Made by a program: the position numbers and the translations under genes. A stretch of DNA of 64,000 nucleotides from Alnus glutinosa (lineage: Eukaryota; Streptophyta; Magnoliopsida; Fagales; Betulaceae), in the NCBI RefSeq assembly GCF_958979055.1, contig NC_084899.1, positions 3,781,001 through 3,845,000 on the forward strand, written 5' to 3'. The notes under the pieces are model-generated. The model was given only the letters and a program-made list of their open reading frames with translations, had not been told where the DNA came from and made no database searches. Of the stretch, positions 9,891-24,070 are shown piece by piece; position 1 is the first letter of the stretch; each line of letters begins with the position of its first letter.

Positions 9891-12001
9891 ATCAAAATAT
9901 CGTGAAAACAATAGGATACACTAAATAGCCAAACGGGTCGTTTCCCATAAAGTCTTTGAAAGCATTGTCACTCGCTCACCTTGTTATTTTTATTAGGATT
10001 AAAAGTGGGAAAAATATATCTCCCTACCCCAATTCCATGAATTGCTTGAAAAATAAAATAAAATCTGCCTTTATAAGTTGCTTATTGGGGGTGGTTGGTT
10101 TCTTGCATAATAGAAAATTAAGGGTAAGGGTACAAGTTAATGGGCTGAGGACGTTTTGGGCCTACCAAGTATTTTATTGAATTGGATTTAAAAGGCAGCT
10201 TTTTAATTGGGAATGAGACTAATGGGGCCCAGATTTATCTCATCATTACTACATTATACGGAATGAAAATACCATAAATTCTCAAGCTGAGGATCCTTTT
10301 AGCCTCACAAACGTTGTCCCGTTTGCCATTTGCGGGAATGTCAAGGTAGGCCCCCCCCCCCCCCCCATGACCAAATTTCTACCGAGCCTTAGCCAGCCAC
10401 TTGATTATCCACACGTACGGTACAACCCCTGCAACAACGGTTCCATGTTTCAATTTTACAGCAACACATACACGTAATTAATGTTAAAATATACATTTTT
10501 AGCTTACAATATTGTCTCGTAACGTTGATGACGTTGCAGTTTTAACAAAGTCTTGGAATATTAGTCTTTGTTAATATATATATATAAAGGGCCGGTTGAA
10601 ACTTCATCGTCAGCATTGTGAAATAGTTGTGGAATGAAATTATTTTTTTACATTGCTAGAAATCACATTATTATTCCATAACTATGCTATAATTATGATG
10701 TGACAGTTCTAATCAACCCTTAAATCAGTCATTGTTAAAAAAAATTTAGACTGTCACATCCGTATAATGGGATATATATATAGTGTTTTCTGTTTTTCCC
10801 CCTCTCGACTCTTCCCCCTCCGCCCTTGCTTTGATGTGCCATAAAGGTGGAAACTGTTTTTGGAGATTTTAAGGGTGTTTTGTGTTTTTGTTGTTCGTTA
10901 ATGTTTTATTTTAAGAAGAGAAAACAAGAGGGAAAAAAAAAATTAAAAAAATCGTAACAACCATATCGGTGTCCTTAGGTTTTGGAACTCAAGTCCGGCC
11001 CAATAATGCCATTAAAAAATGGGCCTTCTAGGCCCTGTGGATTATGTCCGTTAAAACGTTATATATATAATAATAATATACATGTGATGTGTGGAGCCTC
11101 TACGTCATCTTGATAATAGACTTAAGGAATTTTAGTTCTACAAGCTACAAAGATATCTTCTCACAAAAAAAAAAAAAAAGAAAAGGGGAGGGGGTTGCTC
11201 AGGCTTTTGCGAGTTTTTTTTATTTAAAAAAAAAATTGTGCTTTCCCATTAAAAAAATAATAAAAAATTACTAGAAACCACATTATTATTCACAAATATC
11301 TCACAATGTTAAGCGGTAGTCCTAACTAACACTTCATTGTTTTTAACAAGGATTGATTCCAACTTCCAAGGAAGCATTTACATTTTATTTTTTTTGTCAA
11401 TTTTATTCTTTTATTTTGCTTTGCTTTTCAATAAAAATCAGCTTAAAATTTATTAGATGATTTTCTAGTTACTCTATATTATATTCATTTTGCAAATAAA
11501 AATTACAAATTATATGAAGTTAGATAAAAAAAAAAATATATTAATGGTTTTCATTATGAGCCAAACAACATATTTTCAAGATGTCAATTAAACACCAGAA
11601 AGATGATAATAATTTTTAAAAAAAAAATATTATCAATTGAAAACTTCTTTCCTCAGAAAGTGTTGAAACTTCTCAATGAGGAACATGATAAACGACAATT
11701 GTCCTTAGCCTCATGATAAATTGCAAATACCATGAAATGAACTTTAGTTCATGTCCTGCATAATGTTTAGAACTTCTATACATCTCCCCTGTCCATTCTC
11801 CATAGCCATAGGCCTCTGATCTCCAAAACCATTGTGTTGTCTGTTCAAAGCTCTAAACGAAGCACTTCAAAAAGAACAGATCCACAACTAAGTAGCAAGA
11901 TTTTGCCACCATTCACTGCTTATGAACTGTTGTTATGGAAACATGATAGCAAACTTAAGTAAACATGCTATAACCAAAAAAGCCCTCTTTTGAATTAGGG
12001 A
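9891..12001. other. Gene-free spacer downstream of the hydrolase gene
   Basis: Contains a C-homopolymer at about 10350-10366, AT runs near 10575 and 11063, and two loosely similar segments around 10655-10700 and 11268-11300 (ctagaaa(t/c)cacattattatt). The 3' UTR of the minus-strand hydrolase gene probably occupies the last few hundred bases. No other gene was seen. Confidence 0.6.
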
Positions 12002-15000
12002 TTACTTCCCAGATTGCTTCCTTTCTCCTTGCTTCGTCTCCCCAAGCTCCACAAGCTGAGTGAGAAGAGCCTCACACATTTCACAGGCATCAGGCTCACT
12101 AGGATTCGTCTTCCTTGAAGAGTACACCATCCAGGCATGGTCAAGCTTCTGATCTGGTCTCACTACAACCGAGCCTGGAACTTCAGCATCACGGCACGTC
12201 ACTAGACCATCACTCTTCTCACCATACCTGAGCTGCAAGTGGAGTGCGCACACAGCCATGGCAGCGGATAGAGGAATCACTACAGGCACCTGACGTCCAA
12301 AACTATCAGGCTCCTCATTCCCAAAGTTTGGAAAAGGGAGCCAGGGAAGTTCAGCATGGGCTATGTGGGTCATTGTTGCAAGGACACCAGGAGCTATGCT
12401 TGCTTCAGAGTGGAAGGAGATCAACGGGATGTTCTCGGGAAGCTTGTGCTTCATGATGAACTCCTTCCGCTTCTCATATGTGAGGTCGTCCAATGCCCTT
12501 ATGTCACCCTAACATATATGTTTGACATATACATAATGAGAATATTACAGAAAAATCAGCATACCATAACAAGAACTTTTACACTGCATGAGATCCTCTA
12601 CAGTTTATCAAAACTACAACAAAGCCTAATAAGTAAACTGGCCTGGACATCAGGAAATGAAAAGAATGATGAAACACAAAATAAAATTCAGCAAAAAGAA
12701 TTTGCACTTGAAAATTCTAACAGGAAAGGAAGCAGGCTGGTGTAAAGCAGGAAAGGATATCTACAAGAAAGATGACATGAAAAACTATCAAGACCTAAGA
12801 CAACAAGTAATTAGCATCTAACAGCTCCCCACTATGAAATTTAAGTTCTTTAAACTTCAATTCCCCGCATAAGTCTGAGATGCCCTCAAGCGTAACTTTT
12901 AGTTCTCTGCGTCCTTTATTACATATGCTAAGGATTACTATCTTAGACTATATATATATATATATATATACTGGGGAGGGGGGCAAAGGAAATAGATACC
13001 TTAATTAGCTTGCATATCAAGAACTCCATTATCCTCCGGGTTTCTTTGTCAGCAATCTGACCTTCACGGAGAATATCAGAAGCTAAAGGGGTGCCGCCAT
13101 AGGGGCTCTGTACCAGTGCCAAACCAGCAACTTTGTCTTTCAAATCAGACCAGTAAACTGATAATGCAGCTGCAGCATCAACCCCACCCTTGCTGTGCCC
13201 TAGCAACATTACACGCTTGCCAGATCCCCAGTAAAGCTCCTCAATATATTGCTTCAGTTCCCATGCATTGTGCTCCACTGAGGCCTGCATACAAGAAATA
13301 TCTTAAGAAACAAGTCATACTAGCGTAGTTTTATAACATGTATGGAAACAAAAAAGATAATGGGAAGGGAAGAAAAATTCAAAATTGACGCCAGGGTGTT
13401 CCATAACCAATCAAATGACTTCACAAAAATTGAACATCAATATGGTGAAGTAATAACAGATGGTGAGTCAGCAATTTTGAGGTATTTTCAAAATTAATTC
13501 TGATGATTCGAGAATAATTAGCCAGCAAGCCATATACCATTGGAAAGCTCTATGTATCTAGTTTCCAAAACATCAAATGGACTGCAATTTGGAGTTTTCT
13601 AGAAGAAGCTATGGCCATTTTACTACAGGATGTCTGAGCTGGCAGAATACAACAAATTATTGAAGTTCTCTTGTTTTAACTTTTAATTATGCCTTTTTGG
13701 TTTCTACAATGTATCTTCTAAGAGCATTCACATCCGGGTCAGCAAATATTTAGTTAAAATTTAACTAAAGAAGACTTTTTTTTCTTCCTATTTTAGAAAC
13801 CTACTTTTCCAAATCACCTACATCTAGCTCAGCATTTTAGTTATCTACTTTCACTTTCCATTTAAAATCTTCTTTCTTTGTCTACTCTTTCACTATTCCC
13901 AGAGAAGAGAGAGAATCAAATTGATTTTTTTTATTAATATAAATTATGTATTTTTGAGAAGAGATTTAACCAAACAAGGGTCAGCCTCTGACTTTTGAGA
14001 AGAAATTGTTCCTCGTGTTAACTCTTATCTTTAGGTGGATTCCAAGAGGTGATGAGTTTCTTGCTCTGTATCTCTTTGGTGGGTTCCTTAGAGTGGTGAG
14101 CGTTTCTAAGCCCTATGTCCCTTGTTGAAGTCCTTTGGGTGGTGATATTCTGTATCCCATTGTTATTCTCCACTTGGGTGGTTAGATTATCTAACCCTTG
14201 TGAGTGTGTGCTTGTGTCATGGCAGATAGTCATCGTCTTGGGCCAAATGTTGAATCAACTCCAGCTCGTGAAAGAGACCTTGTGATGTTAAAGTAGCTGA
14301 GTTAAGGAGACAAGTGCAGTAACTCCAAAAGTGTCTTGAGCGCTACATGCCTTTTGATCATGGTGATATTCATCATGATTCAAATGGAGGATTCTCTTAT
14401 GATAATCGTGAAAAAGAAATATCTCCTCATTGGAAAGTACACCAGAAATTATAATTGATTGGTCTAAACCGCCAATCTATGATGAATATCCAAATGGGGT
14501 CACTTATGCTGACACTAGATTGAGTCACATGAATACAAGTGAAGTAGTCATTAAAATAAGAATGATAACAACAACAATGAATGAATTAAAAACATTGTTA
14601 GCAAATGAATTTCATGGACCCTGGTCAACATTGGCCTTGTACCAATTGACCGTTTATTGCCTACCTCGCTGTGAATTTTTGCAATATGACAAGCTAGACC
14701 CATCTTTGAAAAGAATCTTTTAGCGCCCACAAAATATAAGGGACCATGATTACTAAAGAGGCCTGCCAGGTCAAAATTCCACATCAACTGAATTTACAAT
14801 GAATAAAAACCAAACTCTGGACAAAGGGATCTTCTCATACCTGGAATTAGTAGATAAACAAATGAATTAGGAAGTTTGTGTTCTCCATTTCTGTAAGTAG
14901 AAAACAGAACATACCAAGAAGTAATGAAATAATATAAGAATATATTATTGAACTTAGATAACAACTACAGCTTTTGCACCCATTAGTTAGAAGAAGAAAA

Positions 15001-17073
15001 AAATAGCCCCCGTGTTACTATTCAAACATAAATGATGACGTTATGGGTAGCAAAAATATGGAAATAGTGCTTGGAAAGCTAACCAGATGATATAAAAACA
15101 TCTGCTCAAAGACCACAATGATCAGTAACAGAACTTGGACAAACGTTTGGTAACTTCAATTGGTACCTTATGCCTGCAAGCAATTCCAAGAATCTTGGCG
15201 TCCCATCCTCAACAGGAGCCACTCCGGGAGTGCATTGCAACCATCCAATGTCATCACAAGAACCACGCAAAGTTTTACGCAGTCGAGATATAATGCTGAA
15301 GATAACAAAACGAGTATCAATGTTATATGAGAACCAAACCAAAGCTAAACTAATGTGAAAGTGTAGAATTAATAATTCAAATTAATATAAAATCAACTGA
15401 AATAAAAACTGAAAGAGACCATCCACATTCCACACTCCTTTATGGCACATGAACCAACCAGTTTTCATAGTAAAACCTACTTCTTTTACCTTCGAACTTG
15501 CACTTGAATGCCTCTAATGTATGAAAAAGACTGTTTCCAGGAGTATAATGCCAACCTCCAGGTAAATCGTAAACTGAATAATGGAAGCATCAACCTACAT
15601 CCACAGGAAGCAACTGAAGGATGAAGATAACCAAAATATATAATCAAAATATTAAAGAGCTGCACTATCATTATTTAAATACTACCATATCTTACACCAT
15701 ATAGTGGTTAGCCCTTAAACAGAGGGTCCCCCATACACATGTACTCAGTAGACAAAACTAGTTCATAGAAAGGATATGCATTTAAGAATCCCATACAGGT
15801 TGATTGTGAGAATTTCAGCTTTGATCAAACTGGCTTGACTATCACATAAATATGCATGGCTGTGTTTCTGTAGCATAACAATCATATACAACCTTAATGG
15901 CAAGAGGGTTCTTACCCTTGAAAAAAAATAGGGACACTCCCATAGCTGTAGTTGTTTTCGACAACTTCACATCTTGTATTTACAAGCAATTCTTCCCCGA
16001 GTTCTGAGGTCTTTCCTTCCAGGACTGTTCTTGGATGCCGTTCAGAAAAAACAACCCCCAAATCTTTTGAGCATCTATTGACATCTCTAACTACGAGGTC
16101 CTCTGCAATAACAGTAGTATGCCAACATGCAGCCATTATGTTTCAAAAGCACAGATGATCATAGAACTCCAGTGAACTACAAAAATCCTACATTTTGAAG
16201 GTAGTAATGTTTTGATGACAAGGATACACATCACCAACTTCATGCGTATATTAAACATAGAAGAAACTCACCAATAAATTGAATGAACTGATGACTCGCA
16301 TAACTAGCCAGAGTTAAGAGATGGGTGACAATGTCATCCATTAACGAGTGAAATCCCAGAGCATCCTTAAGAAGACTAGTGTTCGTCACAGCATCACCAC
16401 AGACCTGATACAACAACCTCAATTAGAACCAGAGAACAAGCTCTTACATCAACTAAAACTACGACGTAGATGAGAAGAGTGCAGGTTTACAAGATTGATC
16501 TCCCAATAATCCTTTCACTTTCTACATGGGTAAACCTACTGTGGCACCCAAAAACTAAATTTTGAAGATATATATATTTTTTATAAGTGCTTTTGCCAGA
16601 CACAGATGATCTTTATTCTTGATAAGTGGCCAAACAATAGATGAATCCCTTAGGTCAATGCAGCAACTCCTACACCATGGGCTGCATGGAAACTATCAAG
16701 ACCAGTTCATCTACACAAATTTTGAACTCTGAATCTTTCAGCATCTATTCATACTATCAGACTAACTTGTCATTGGTGTTCATGTAAAGAAATGAAAACA
16801 CAGACACACAAACACATGATAAAGAGCAGAAAATGTCTTACCAAATGCTTTCTTTGATGACCATGTACTTCTAGGAGGTAACAGTTACTCGAAAAATTTC
16901 CGACCTGATGTGACTTGAATTAAAAGAAGAAACGAAATATATAAATAATAGACACTACAGAATGAAACATCAAGATTCCTCAAGACATACTGAGTTATCC
17001 TTGATACACAGGATTTAATACTCACTGATGAAGGGATTTCAGATATTTCTGTTTCAATATGTACATCTCCCAT
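12002..17073 (-). CDS. Alpha/beta hydrolase (lipase/esterase-like), 499 aa
   Basis: Nine coding exons: complement(12002..12508, 13000..13284, 14665..14762, 14841..14890, 15167..15295, 15916..16102, 16272..16404, 16842..16904, 17026..17073). All introns are GT-AG and the sum is 1500 nt. The catalytic core shows VYLLIPGLFSNHGPLYFV (oxyanion strand, ~196-213), the nucleophile elbow GHSKG with Ser267, a candidate acid in SDGLV (Asp431) and His455 in KLDHAWMVYS, all consistent with a Ser-Asp-His triad. The N-terminal ~150 residues are plant-specific with no recognised domain. No signal peptide or membrane segment is evident. The substrate is unknown; relatives are annotated only as alpha/beta-hydrolases. 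The start MGDVHIETE is the first in-frame ATG of the 5'-most coding exon. A 5' UTR exon near 18171-18260 is likely, and its upstream ATGs are out of frame. The 50-nt exon is unusually small. Confidence 0.88.
14219..14723 (+). pseudogene. Fossil Ty3/gypsy gag fragment inside a hydrolase intron
   Basis: The intron 13285-14664 carries, on the opposite strand to the gene, a decayed gag-like reading: MADSHRLGPNVESTPARERD, then after a frameshift a coiled-coil stretch (ELRRQVQ, stop, LQKCLERYMPFDHG), then in another frame DWSKPPIYDEYPNGVTYA. At least one frameshift and two stops break it. The motif order resembles the N-terminus of plant gypsy Gag proteins. Its last 59 bases overlap the hydrolase exon 14665-14762 on the other strand and are not retroelement sequence. 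Confidence 0.5.
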
Positions 17074-18269
17074 GACTTCTTTGAAACCTGAAATCATTTA
17101 ACAACATAATTAACACAACTTAGAGGACACAATTTCCAATCCAAGCTGAAGCATACAAAGGGGATCTCTTAGCACTGAAAAAACTCGTATAACTTGGACA
17201 GGAAGCCTTGGACTACAGGGCAAGAGAAAACCTAAATCACAGAAAGATTTTTCAAGAAAAAAGAACCATCTTCAAGTGGAACAGTGTCTCATTTACTCAA
17301 AACTGCAAAATCCAAGGATTTTGATAAACATCCATCCAACCTTCAGAAAAGAGAAACGTAATGCTCCGCTATACGGAGAAGGCATTGGCTCAGGCAGTCA
17401 AGGGATGGGGGATTCACGTCTTACAATCGAATCTCACTGAACCAAATTAGAATAAAATGTTGAAATGCACCTTTAGGAGGAAATTAATAATGCTTTGTTA
17501 ATTTTCATATAAATAGATGAAAAAATGTCAAACCAGAGGCATAGGAGAAATGGAATGGCCACTTTTAAATTCATAATCCAATTTTGGATCTTGTCAGGAG
17601 GTGATGAGACTGAAATATTCTGATCCTTTCAAATCTCATAAAACATTCAGCTTAAAGCAATATCAGAATGAGCATATCTCTCTACAAGGCACAAAACCCA
17701 TTGCTTTATGACTATCACAAACAATATAAGAAAAGAAAATAGAAGTCAAATTCAATCATACTTCCAGTTTCCACATTCACCTAGAAAGACAAACAACGAA
17801 TTAAACTCAGCATTTAACAACATATACCCAGATGAGAAAATCAATATATAATTGGAAAAACCACACACAAAAAAACCAATCCCATTCCTTCGTCATGCTG
17901 ATCTAAACGCATGTAACGATGCTGTCAGTGAGTGACTTACGCTGTCAAAGTTCAAAGCTTGAGGCCAAACTATGAAAGACAGACTCAAATCTGCAAAACC
18001 CAGAAAGAGGTTATTCTTCAGAATCAAAACCATTTTAAATTTATAGAGGGAAAAGGAAAAAGAACCCCATACGCCATTCCGAAGAAAGTTTGAAAATCTA
18101 AAGATAAAACAAACAAAAAGTGAATTAAATAAATCAAAAGGAAATTACAAAAAAGATATTGGGAACGGTACCAACGGAATGAAAGGAGAGCCATTGGAAT
18201 GTGAATGGAGCAATCGATGAATATATCCAGTTGCTTTTCTTTTTCGAATCTGCTATGGCCCACCTAAGT

Positions 18270-19953
18270 TCTACTTCGCTTAAATAATTATTATCCTTTT
18301 TTTTTTTGTATTCTTTTTCTTTTTCCTTTGATTGGGCTAATAAGGAAGTGATTAGAAAAAGAAAAATCTAGAAATCAAATTTTTATCTCGTAAATATTTT
18401 ATTATGTATTGTGAGAATCTCAATTAATTCTTGAATTTTTCCTTTTAATAAGAATTAATTCAAAATTTGGTTAAGACATAAATAACATTGAATTATATTT
18501 ATCAGATAAAAATATAATTTCTAACATAATTCTTAAAAAATTTAATCAATTGAACATACATTTGCGAGGGAAAGTTTACTAAGGCCCGGGCAAATTAAAT
18601 ACGTGAAGAGCCTAATCTTTTATGCCGAGCATTATATATTGGATCAGGTCATCTTAACTTTAAGAGTTGTTTATATTGCGTTAAGAATCTTAAAAAAAAA
18701 AAGAAAAAGAAAAAAAAGAGATATGCTACTTCTTCAATTTCTGTCCAATTCTTATTTATTTTTTATTTTTTAAAACCGATTATTGAATCTTACGAGTCTA
18801 CATGTCGAACAGTAAGCATGTGAGTATGCCGGACCCGCCAATAAGTAGTCAATGATAACTATTCAGCATTCAGTGGAGTAGCTTGGATTTGAAGGGAAGA
18901 GACACGTGGCGTGTTGGGTGGCAATTATCTATTGGGGCATGGGGCATAGTGGACAAATGGCATTATGTGGCCCATTCTCCGCATCTAAAACCAGTCAGCA
19001 TTGTTGTGTGTTAGTTTGGTACACCAAACTGAGTTATTGGGTGGGCAGGGAGCACCTCATATGCATAGCCCATCCCTCCACGATCCTTCAGGCAATCTCA
19101 TAAAAGAGAGAGATGGAAATATCCAAACAATCAAAAATTTTGCGTGTGTTTTTGCATTCTGTTTGCTTTGGTTGGAAATCATTCTGAGTGTTGAGTCATA
19201 GTAAACGTGGCAGCACACTAGATACATGCTACCGATCACACGTATGTATGGACGACGACGTCGTCGGAGGAAGGCTCACCTTATGACTTTGTGGCGGTGT
19301 GATTGAGAGCCGGAGATGTTATTATGGGCATTTTGTTATTTCACCTTTTATTTATTTTTTCAGACTTAATGACCTAGTGCATCAAGATATGAGGTATGAA
19401 AGTACTTGCACAACAAGCTACACACTCATGTCTTCAAAATTGTGGAAAAAAAAAATACACACTGCTGCAATTTCATCAGTTTTCAGTGATTTAAGTAGAA
19501 TTCATGGTCAGATTCTGGTTTATTCTGTATATCAACATAAATTCCACACTTAAAATAGGTATAAACATGAAGTTGATTAAAGATTCATAAAGGTAAAAAA
19601 GAGAGGGGCAATAGAATGGTAAGACAGCGCCTGCAAGTCTGCAACTCCTAAAAGGGAACATGGAAACTTTCCATTTTAAAAAGGATTCTGGGTTCTAATT
19701 TGTTTACAACAGAAAATATGCTACAAGATACATACAAAAGCATCACTCACTCTGAGAATCCATTTACAAGTTCTCTATGTGTCCATTCCCACATTCCAAC
19801 AGAAACTCTTTCCATAGTTTGACAGGCAGGAAGAATGTACAGGCAGATCGTAAGCAAGAGCCTCATTTCCATTTCATGGGCTAGATTCTGTGCACTTCTA
19901 AATCCTCAATGCTTTTCTCCACATTGTAAATGTTTACCAGAAAAACACAACCT
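18270..19953. other. Intergenic region between hydrolase and GT47 genes
   Basis: Upstream region of the hydrolase gene (start of transcription probably near 18260-18300) and 3' flank of the first GT47 gene. Holds poly-T/poly-A runs near 18298 and 18690 and a (gac)n-like gacgacgacgtcgtcgg palindrome at about 19251-19267. Short ORFs are not supported as genes. Confidence 0.6.
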
Positions 19954-22900
19954 TTATCGAAGTTTGATCTGGAAAACTCTGTTGTACCAAATTGAATGAA
20001 GAGTCATGTGGAAGAGATCATACTTCAAGGGCTTAGCATGCCAGAGGAAATGCTTCTGAACCTTCCTGACCCCCAGCTGCAACTCAAGATACTTCTCTTT
20101 GGGTATTGAAAGCAGTATGTCTTTCAAGTTGGAAATGTCTTTCTCTGCAACGATTAATGAGAATGCACCCCAATCCAAAACCTCAAAAAATGGTGGCACA
20201 AAGTTGTCAGATATAATCACAGGTACACACTCATAAAAGATGGCTTCAACCACACGTGGACTGTTCACCTCATAACCCTTGGGGCAAATACAGTATTTGC
20301 TGCTCTTCATGTGCTGGATGTAATTCATTTTGCTTGCAACACCAGTAGGCATTGGACCAAAGATCTTCATATCAGGGTCTTTGTCCTTCCAGTACTTCAG
20401 CAAGATAGGTCGTAAATAACCATGCATATTTCCAGCATAGAAGGCAAGAATGTGTCTATGAGATGGAGGTTTTCCTCCAAGATCTCTAAGAGGATTTCTG
20501 GCCGCCCGGACATATGTTTCTGGAAGAGACACATCCCGGCCAATTTTGAAGCCCGCAGTCACATCAGCATTGCAGAGGGCTTTTATGCAATGTTCCATAT
20601 GGTGCCTTGTCTCGTATGGAGCCTATAACAGTTAAATGAATCATATTAAATATACATGTGCAAACACACACCACCACCACACACATCCAGAACCACATAC
20701 AATGTTTTAATATGATATTAAATACATTTATGGGTCGTTTAGATCGAAGTAATCTTTTAGGCCTTAACTCGTTTGGTTGCACTTAACTGGATGAAATCCA
20801 AATACTCAAGGAAATATGGATTCCCTCCCAACTGGCAGCACTACAGTTGGGAGGGAATCCACATTCCCTTGCCCTTAGGAAAGTTTTCTTTCTTTTAAAT
20901 GACAAAAATGCTTGCATTCCTTTTAACACAATAAAAGTATCAATAAAACCTAACCCATTAAAAAAGTATTGGTATTTCTTATTTCTGTTTGAATATCATG
21001 TTGTTTGTAATTAATCGTGTTTGCTAGACAATATATGCTTAGGGGATTATAGGAAAAAACACAGAGATGAAAGAATAAAAGAAATGAGAGAATATGCATA
21101 TACAAAAGGCTTTCGTGTGCTGCCATTTGTACCTTATGAAGGGAAAATAAAACCATGGAGTTAATTAAATGTCATTGCAATAAAACTAAATAAAATTTTA
21201 TTAAAATTACTGTAGCTTGATCATAACAAGCCCAAAGAAGGGTTTATATGGGTATTACGTGACCATATCAAAACAAAAAGAGAATAATATTTATGACAAA
21301 TCTTTTTTCTTTTTTTTCTTTTTTATTTGTTTCACTATTCTCTCCAACTTGATGTATGCTCCATTTTTTTAATATGCTTAATTGACACAGATTAATATAC
21401 AAATATGAATTGAAGGGTCCATGGTTTCCACCATCAAGTAAAAAATGTACCATTTACTGAACAATCACGAAGAAAAAGGACTTATAAGGCCGAGATAAAA
21501 AATTTGTGCACAAAACTCCTGGTTCCATGTCCCAAACTTTAGGTCATAGACTTACATCATTGATCTTAGAAAAGCAGGATTATAAAATCATCATGGCTAA
21601 CATCACACTCATTGTCAACCTATGAAATTTCAACAATGTTTAATGCAACAGAAACATAAGGATATTTTGGAAATAATAAATAGTTCATATAGGATGCGTA
21701 AGAGTTAACCAAACATGGGAATCTCATATTGCTGGGAATCCTATCAAATTCCTAACCATTCCCAAACGTGGGTTTAGTCACATTCTTGTGAATCCAGATT
21801 CCCAGACATTACATTTATGGGAATGTGTAGGCCGGGAAGAATGTTAGATTCCGTGAACCAAACGTCACAATAACGCGGAGTGATAAGGGCTAAATTCAGC
21901 ATGCGCAATGGTGCCATAACTTGCTATTTCACATATTGTGCTTTTGTCATTTTGAACGAAGTACACAACACCAGATCCCCACATTAACTGACTAAAGCAA
22001 CCTCAATAGCGTGATGTGGTATTGACATAATCAAATGCGATTGGAAATAGTTACCATGAATATATCACCATCAAGTTATCAAACTTAAAACCACTTCTAA
22101 AGTATCATCTATTATCTCAGCATGATAGTGAAAGCAAGAGAAAGGAAAGATGCATTGCAAGCATACCCAGTCATGACAAGCAACAAGAAAATGATCTGCT
22201 CCACCCGTTCTATTCCAGTAAGGATATTTTGCAGCAATTTTCTCCGAGTAGTCCTTCAAATATTGCCAAAGGTTTGTCTGGTTATGAGAGTTACGCACAT
22301 AAAGGGTGTACTCTAGCATCCGTGAACTAAATGGCATATAAAACAGGTGAGCCTTTCGAGGATCCTTCACAACAAAACGCTTATTTCCCTCCATCAATTT
22401 CATGAACCATCCCTCCGAAGCATATAATCCCTTGAGTATTGGTTGATGAAAGATGGGTTTGCTTCCATCCCTGTAGACATACACTTTGAGTGTGCGTTCC
22501 ATGAGTTCGTAACTCCTGAAGAAGCAACCAAATGGAAGTATTAAAATGAAATGCATTCTTAAAAAGATCATCAACAACAGGCTTAAGTTGTGTTAAAAAA
22601 GCTCACACCAAGATTTAGGTACAATTATAAAAGGGCCGTCAAAAATAGGCTTGCAGTTCAACATATTTACCTAAACATAATCTTCTATGAGCATGGGACA
22701 TACATGATTGGCTATTCCTTGAGCATGGGGCATACCTGATTTTGTACAACAATAGAATTACCATGAGCATGGGGCATACATGATTGGCTAGTATAGATGT
22801 GTTTCTTTGTTATTTTGCCCCATCTCTTTCTACATCTTAGCCATGGCCTAAGTTAGTGTTCATTACACATCATGGATGAAAGTAGTGCAGGTATGAACTG

Positions 22901-24070
22901 ATGATGGCAGAATTTTCTGGGTCCAGAGCCCATTTATGAAAATGGAAAATTAACTTTCAACTTTAAAACGTATATCTATCATATACAACTAAAATAGGCT
23001 TACCTTTTAAACATGGAAACATTTCGAAAGAGAGGAGCATAAAGTTCTGGATTGTTTATTACAACAGGCGCATGCTCAATGTGTGACTTTACAGCTACAA
23101 TCTCCTGGTCACGTACAGAAGACCGTCTTGGTCTCTACAAAACCAATTAGAAGAAGTCAAAGTTTCCTGCATAAAACTTTAGTATTGAGAGAAAGGTGAA
23201 ATTAAAAATTAAAATTTTGTATACCATCGAACGACGGTGCCGCAATAGTATGCGGTTCATCTCATATAATGATGTTATTGACTTTGGTGGCATGTTGCAC
23301 CTCATCTTCTTCGTTCCAGTACTAGTCATCATTACAGAATCGTTTTTTAAAGTTGCACCATCACGTTGTAGAGCAGAAGAGCTTGCATTCGACACCACGT
23401 TTTCAAGGTATGTAATGGTGATTGATGAAGCTGTTCTGGGCATTGCCAATGGAGGGGATTGAATAGTTGTATCAACACCCTTCGAATTTTCTGATTTCAG
23501 ACTTGTATTCTCTTCGGGATTTTTCCCCACAGAAACTCCATTATTTGGTTTTACAATCTGCTCTAGAGAGACGCCAAGCCTACCTTCACCGGCCTCATCC
23601 AGAACAGAACTATTTTCCTCATTCCTAACAACCTCCAAAGCCAAACTCTCACTCACATGTACAACATTCTCATATGGAGGAGAATCACTATCTAGATTTC
23701 CATCCACAAAAAGTTCAAAATCATTATCCAGGCCTTTCACATCAGATGCAAAACCATTTTCTACATCACTATCCTTTCTCTCTAACCCACCACCTTCCCC
23801 AATTGCTCGTCGAACACCCTCATTTTTCACCACCTCAACTACCATCGAATCATTACTCAACTCCGACGCATAAACTTTTAGCGGGTTACGAACCATCACA
23901 GACTTGGCAACAGAATGTACAGCCCGGAAGCTACTTTCAGCACGTACCGGAATCTCGCCATCCGGCAATAAGGACCGAAGAGCATTCTCATATGGAAGCA
24001 GTAGGGACTGAAACAATAGGTAAGTAACAGCCACCACCCCCACCATGAAAACCCATCTCCGCTTTTCCAT
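19954..24070 (-). CDS. Exostosin-family glycosyltransferase, GT47 (copy B), 664 aa
   Basis: Four coding exons: complement(19954..20622, 22167..22515, 23004..23134, 23225..24070), 1995 nt. It is a type II Golgi membrane protein by layout: a short cytosolic tail MEKRRW, a signal anchor (~7-26, VFMVGVVAVTYLLFQSLLLP), a long acidic stem (~30-280), then the exostosin domain (~326-620). Domain marks include SYELMERTLKVYVYRDG, YASEGWFMKLMEGNKRF, DPRKAHLFYMPFSSRML, WNRTGGADHFLVACHDW and RVVEAIFYECVPVIISDN near the C-terminus. GT47 plant members transfer sugars to wall polysaccharides, but the exact activity cannot be told from sequence. The start is ATG 24070; the in-frame codon at 24112 is GTG and has a stop upstream. 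A 184-bp duplication lies over the start region. A tandem paralogue follows at 27679-31098. Confidence 0.9.
20818..20860. repeat. Perfect 17-bp inverted repeat in a GT47 intron
   Basis: ggattccctcccaactg (20818-20834), a 9-nt loop, then its exact reverse complement (20844-20860). It lies in intron 20623-22166, flanked by further attccc/gggaat words, and is probably the core of a small foldback element. Confidence 0.8.

Noticed and set aside
18024-18263. 79-codon minus-strand ORF upstream of the hydrolase
   Set aside because: Contains a probable splice donor (TTG|GTACCG) and is out of frame with the main start; best read as 5' UTR exon plus intron.
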